Positions 62,283-64,000 of a stretch of 64,000 nt of DNA are shown piece after piece. The notes under the pieces are model-generated. The model was given only the letters and a program-made list of their open reading frames with translations, was not told where the DNA came from and did no database searches. The translations under genes and the position numbers were made by a program. Source of the DNA: Pampus argenteus (taxonomy: Eukaryota; Chordata; Actinopteri; Scombriformes; Stromateidae); assembly GCA_036937835.1 (NCBI GenBank), contig CM072863.1, positions 18,102,501-18,166,500 of the forward strand, in the 5' to 3' direction. Position 1 is the stretch's first letter. The number at the start of each line of letters is the position of its first letter.

Positions 62283-62468
62283 TCATAACTTGGTTTCTAC
62301 TCTGTTTTCCTCTAAGAAGAATTTCCCACAGACAGTGATGGCTTTAAACTCATCTGCGATCTCCAGCAGCGTCTTTCCTTTAGTCTCGGGCAGGAGGAAG
62401 AAGGTATAAAGACAACCCAGCAGGCACATACAGGCGAAGATCACAAAGCAGTACGAGTCCAGGGCATT
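62283..62468 (-). CDS. GLUT11-like terminal coding exon (TM12 and C-terminus)
   Basis: The acceptor (- strand) is GGTCTGTCCCAG and the stop TGA is at 62285-62283. It encodes 61 residues: NALDSYCFVIF, a hydrophobic TM12, then FLLPETKGKTLLEIADEF and a short tail ending ETKL. PETKGKT is the hallmark motif after the last helix in GLUTs. Confidence 0.9.
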   Translation of the reverse strand, partial: NALDSYCFVIFACMCLLGCLYTFFLLPETKGKTLLEIADEFKAITVCGKFFLEENRVETKL

Positions 62469-62759
62469 CTGGGACAGACCAAATGGACAACAAAGCATCA
62501 CAACAAGCTTCATCTTTTAACATGACACATAGTCTAATTGTATTAAAACATCTACTGCATTTGCTAAAAGATATCCATCTTATCATAAATTTAAATTGTA
62601 ATAACATGAAAATTGTTGGTACAACTAAATGCAAAGATACCGTATATCAACAAAGAATCTATACTGTTAATGAATATCCTCTTAATCTTTAGGATTTTCA
62701 GTTTTTACAGTGTAAACTTGTGTAATTTGTTTGCTTATTTTAGGTTGGTTTGTCCTCAC

Positions 62760-62887
62760 AATAAGGAACGGGAAGACTAGGCCCAGCACAGCAAATAGAA
62801 ACCAGCGCTGGATCCCCATGAGGACAAATGCTGCCAGTTGGTTGGACTGGATGAAAATCTCGCTGTTGAGAGCAGCTGTTGCTCCCG
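62760..62887 (-). CDS. GLUT11-like coding exon (end of TM10 to TM11)
   Basis: The acceptor is TTCATCCAG and the donor ATT then GTGAGG on the - strand. 128 nt encode the GPAG end (split Ala codon), ATAALNSEIF, a loop, and TM11 ending VFPFLI. The Arg-Pro usual in EIFxQxxRPAA is replaced, reading EIFIQSNQLAA. Confidence 0.9.
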
Positions 62888-62998
62888 CTGGATGAACCGC
62901 AGAGACGACACAGACGACTGAATTAATTCTCAGCGATCTATTAGACAAGTGTGTGTGGTGCTGAATTTCCATTCATGTGTATACTGTAAAGCATATAC

Positions 62999-63074
62999 CA
63001 GGTCCTCCGCAGAAGGACATGATGAAGAGGATGATCAAACCAGTGGTAATGTATGAAGCCCAATAGCTAGAAGC
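62999..63074 (-). CDS. GLUT11-like coding exon (TM10)
   Basis: The acceptor is TCTTCATGCAG and the donor CCTG then GTATAT on the - strand. 76 nt give 25 codons plus one base: SSYWASYITTGLIILFIM, then SFCGGP. Its phase fits both neighbours exactly. Confidence 0.9.
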
Positions 63075-63483
63075 CTGCATGAAGACAATGGTTCATATTA
63101 CTTTACAGACTTTATAGGGTTCATTAGCAAAATTGCAGATATGGAAGGAATAATTTTGAGATATGCACTTAATTAGTGTCAAGCTATGCAGATAGTTTTT
63201 GTTTTTATCTGCTAAAGCTTTGAGATAACAGTTTCCGAGGTGTCTGCATTCGACGTGATAGCACAGAGGTGAATAGAATTTAATTTGTGGACTATTTCTT
63301 TAATAGAAGGTAGTTCCGGTGAAAATTGTTCACAGTTAAATTTGTGGATTAACCAGACTAATAGCAGATTGTTCTTGGGAAAGTATCTTGTCACTGATTT
63401 AAAAAAAAAAAAAAAGTCCATTTCCATCTTTTCAGCTTTGGATATTTCAAAACATGTGCAAATTAAACTAAAACTGTTACCTC

Positions 63484-63484
63484 T

Positions 63485-63534
<50 letters not shown>
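63484..63534. repeat. (GT)n followed by a 36-base G run
   Basis: A GT run (63484-63498) passes into G at every position from 63499 to 63534. It lies in the intron between two transporter exons. A pure G run this long is a strong G-quadruplex former and is also a common place for sequencing length error. Confidence 0.9.
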
Positions 63535-63535
<1 letters not shown>

Positions 63536-63621
63536 CAGGTTTGAGGCACTGACCATGAACCACAACTAGTTTCAAAAAATGATCTGCATGACTGGACACA
63601 CAGCAATATTCAAAGGTTTAC

Positions 63622-63723
63622 CTTCAGGTTGAGCGTGACAGTGATCAACACCCAGCAGGCAGACATGAGACCATAACCCCCCCAGAACAACAGCCTCCTC
63701 CCTATGTGATCAATCAGCAGACC
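63622..63723 (-). CDS. GLUT11-like coding exon (loop 8-9 GRR and TM9)
   Basis: The acceptor is TTTCCCACAG and the donor AAG then GTAAAC on the - strand. 34 codons in phase 0 give GLLIDHIGRRLLFWGGYG, then a hydrophobic helix ending LNLK. D-x-x-GRR is the conserved sugar-porter loop signature. No further exon of this gene is identifiable between 63724 and 64000; the frame that would fit is interrupted. Confidence 0.9.
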
Positions 63724-64000
63724 CTGTGGGAAAGAAAGATAGAAGTAATGATGGAACTGCTGCCTCTGTAACTGGTCGTAGTAGCGGCCAACAAGTGGTA
63801 GCAGTTTAAATAGCTGAACTACCAAACCAAACTGACCAAAAAGTCTCTTACAGTCTCTCTATCATGCAGATTCATGTGCTTACCCTCATGCAACCTCGAT
63901 AAACTCAGACTTTACTCGAGATTTAGTGACTCAATTACAACACTGCCAGGTGGTAAAATAGAAAAATATCTGTACCGAGAGAGCATGTGAAGAAAAGACG

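Larger units (their letters stand above)
62145..64000 (-). other. Facilitative hexose transporter gene, class II GLUT (GLUT11-like), 3' part only
   Basis: Four - strand exons (63622-63723, 62999-63074, 62760-62887, 62283-62468) join in frame and encode the last 163 residues of a major-facilitator sugar transporter. In order they give the loop 8-9 signature DHIGRR, TM9, TM10 ending in GGPAG, a loop with SEIF and an aromatic QRW (the position of the GLUT1 Trp near the sugar site), TM11, TM12, and PETKGKT before a short cytoplasmic tail. GLUT proteins are about 500 residues, so roughly two thirds lie beyond the right edge. The GPAGxT motif and the lack of GPxPIPW favour GLUT11 over GLUT1-5, 7 and 9. 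Substrate is probably glucose or fructose, by family. The Arg-Pro normally following EIFxQxx is Gln-Leu here. Confidence 0.88.

Noticed and set aside
63740..64000. Next upstream GLUT exon
   Set aside because: A candidate segment after GTACAG on the - strand meets a stop (TTG TAA) in the frame needed to join 63723, and the residues do not match the expected transporter sequence.
1..64000. CRISPR arrays, operons, rRNA or tRNA genes
   Set aside because: No regularly spaced direct repeats with unique spacers, no ribosomal RNA blocks, and no A/B-box cloverleaf that I could fold. The window is vertebrate nuclear DNA.

Overview
This is vertebrate nuclear DNA, almost certainly from a teleost fish. 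The evidence is the split genes with GT/AG introns, the abundant CA/TG microsatellites, several dispersed repeat families that I recognise from fish genomes, and proteins of the vertebrate prickle2 and GLUT families. There are no operons, CRISPR arrays, phage or plasmid features. Only two protein-coding genes can be supported, and most of the window is intron or intergenic sequence.

Layout. Positions 1-36 kb hold no recognisable protein-coding gene. They contain microsatellites, three copies of one inverted-repeat (MITE-like) family, a LINE 3' end, other dispersed repeats, one perfect 28-bp hairpin, and a few short segments with good splice consensus that could be untranslated or alternative 5' exons. 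This stretch is either intergenic or the long first intron of a distal prickle2 transcript; the sequence does not decide which. At 36.06-36.58 kb there is a CpG-richer segment ending in a strong donor, which I interpret as a prickle2 5'UTR exon with its promoter just upstream.

The prickle2 gene (+ strand) has seven coding exons between 42293 and 54168. All join in frame and give an 868-residue protein: PET domain, three LIM domains, a long serine-rich and basic tail, and a C-terminal CIIS prenylation box. Its 3'UTR probably ends near 54.8 kb. The 2a/2b paralogue is not determined.

From 54.8 to 62.1 kb lies an intergenic stretch with microsatellites and one possible conserved regulatory segment. 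From 63723 down to 62283 on the - strand are the last four coding exons of a class II facilitative hexose transporter, closest to GLUT11 by motif. Its 5' part lies beyond the right edge. The two genes converge tail to tail. I see no functional link between them: one is a planar-cell-polarity scaffold, the other a membrane sugar transporter.

I found no convincing new biological system. The items most worth a second look are the perfect hairpin at 13954-14016, the cysteine-rich reading frame upstream of the usual prickle2 start, the inferred internal promoter with its upstream ORF, the candidate distal 5' exons, and the altered Arg-Pro motif in the transporter. Statements about homologous proteins and repeat families rest on memory; no searches were run.
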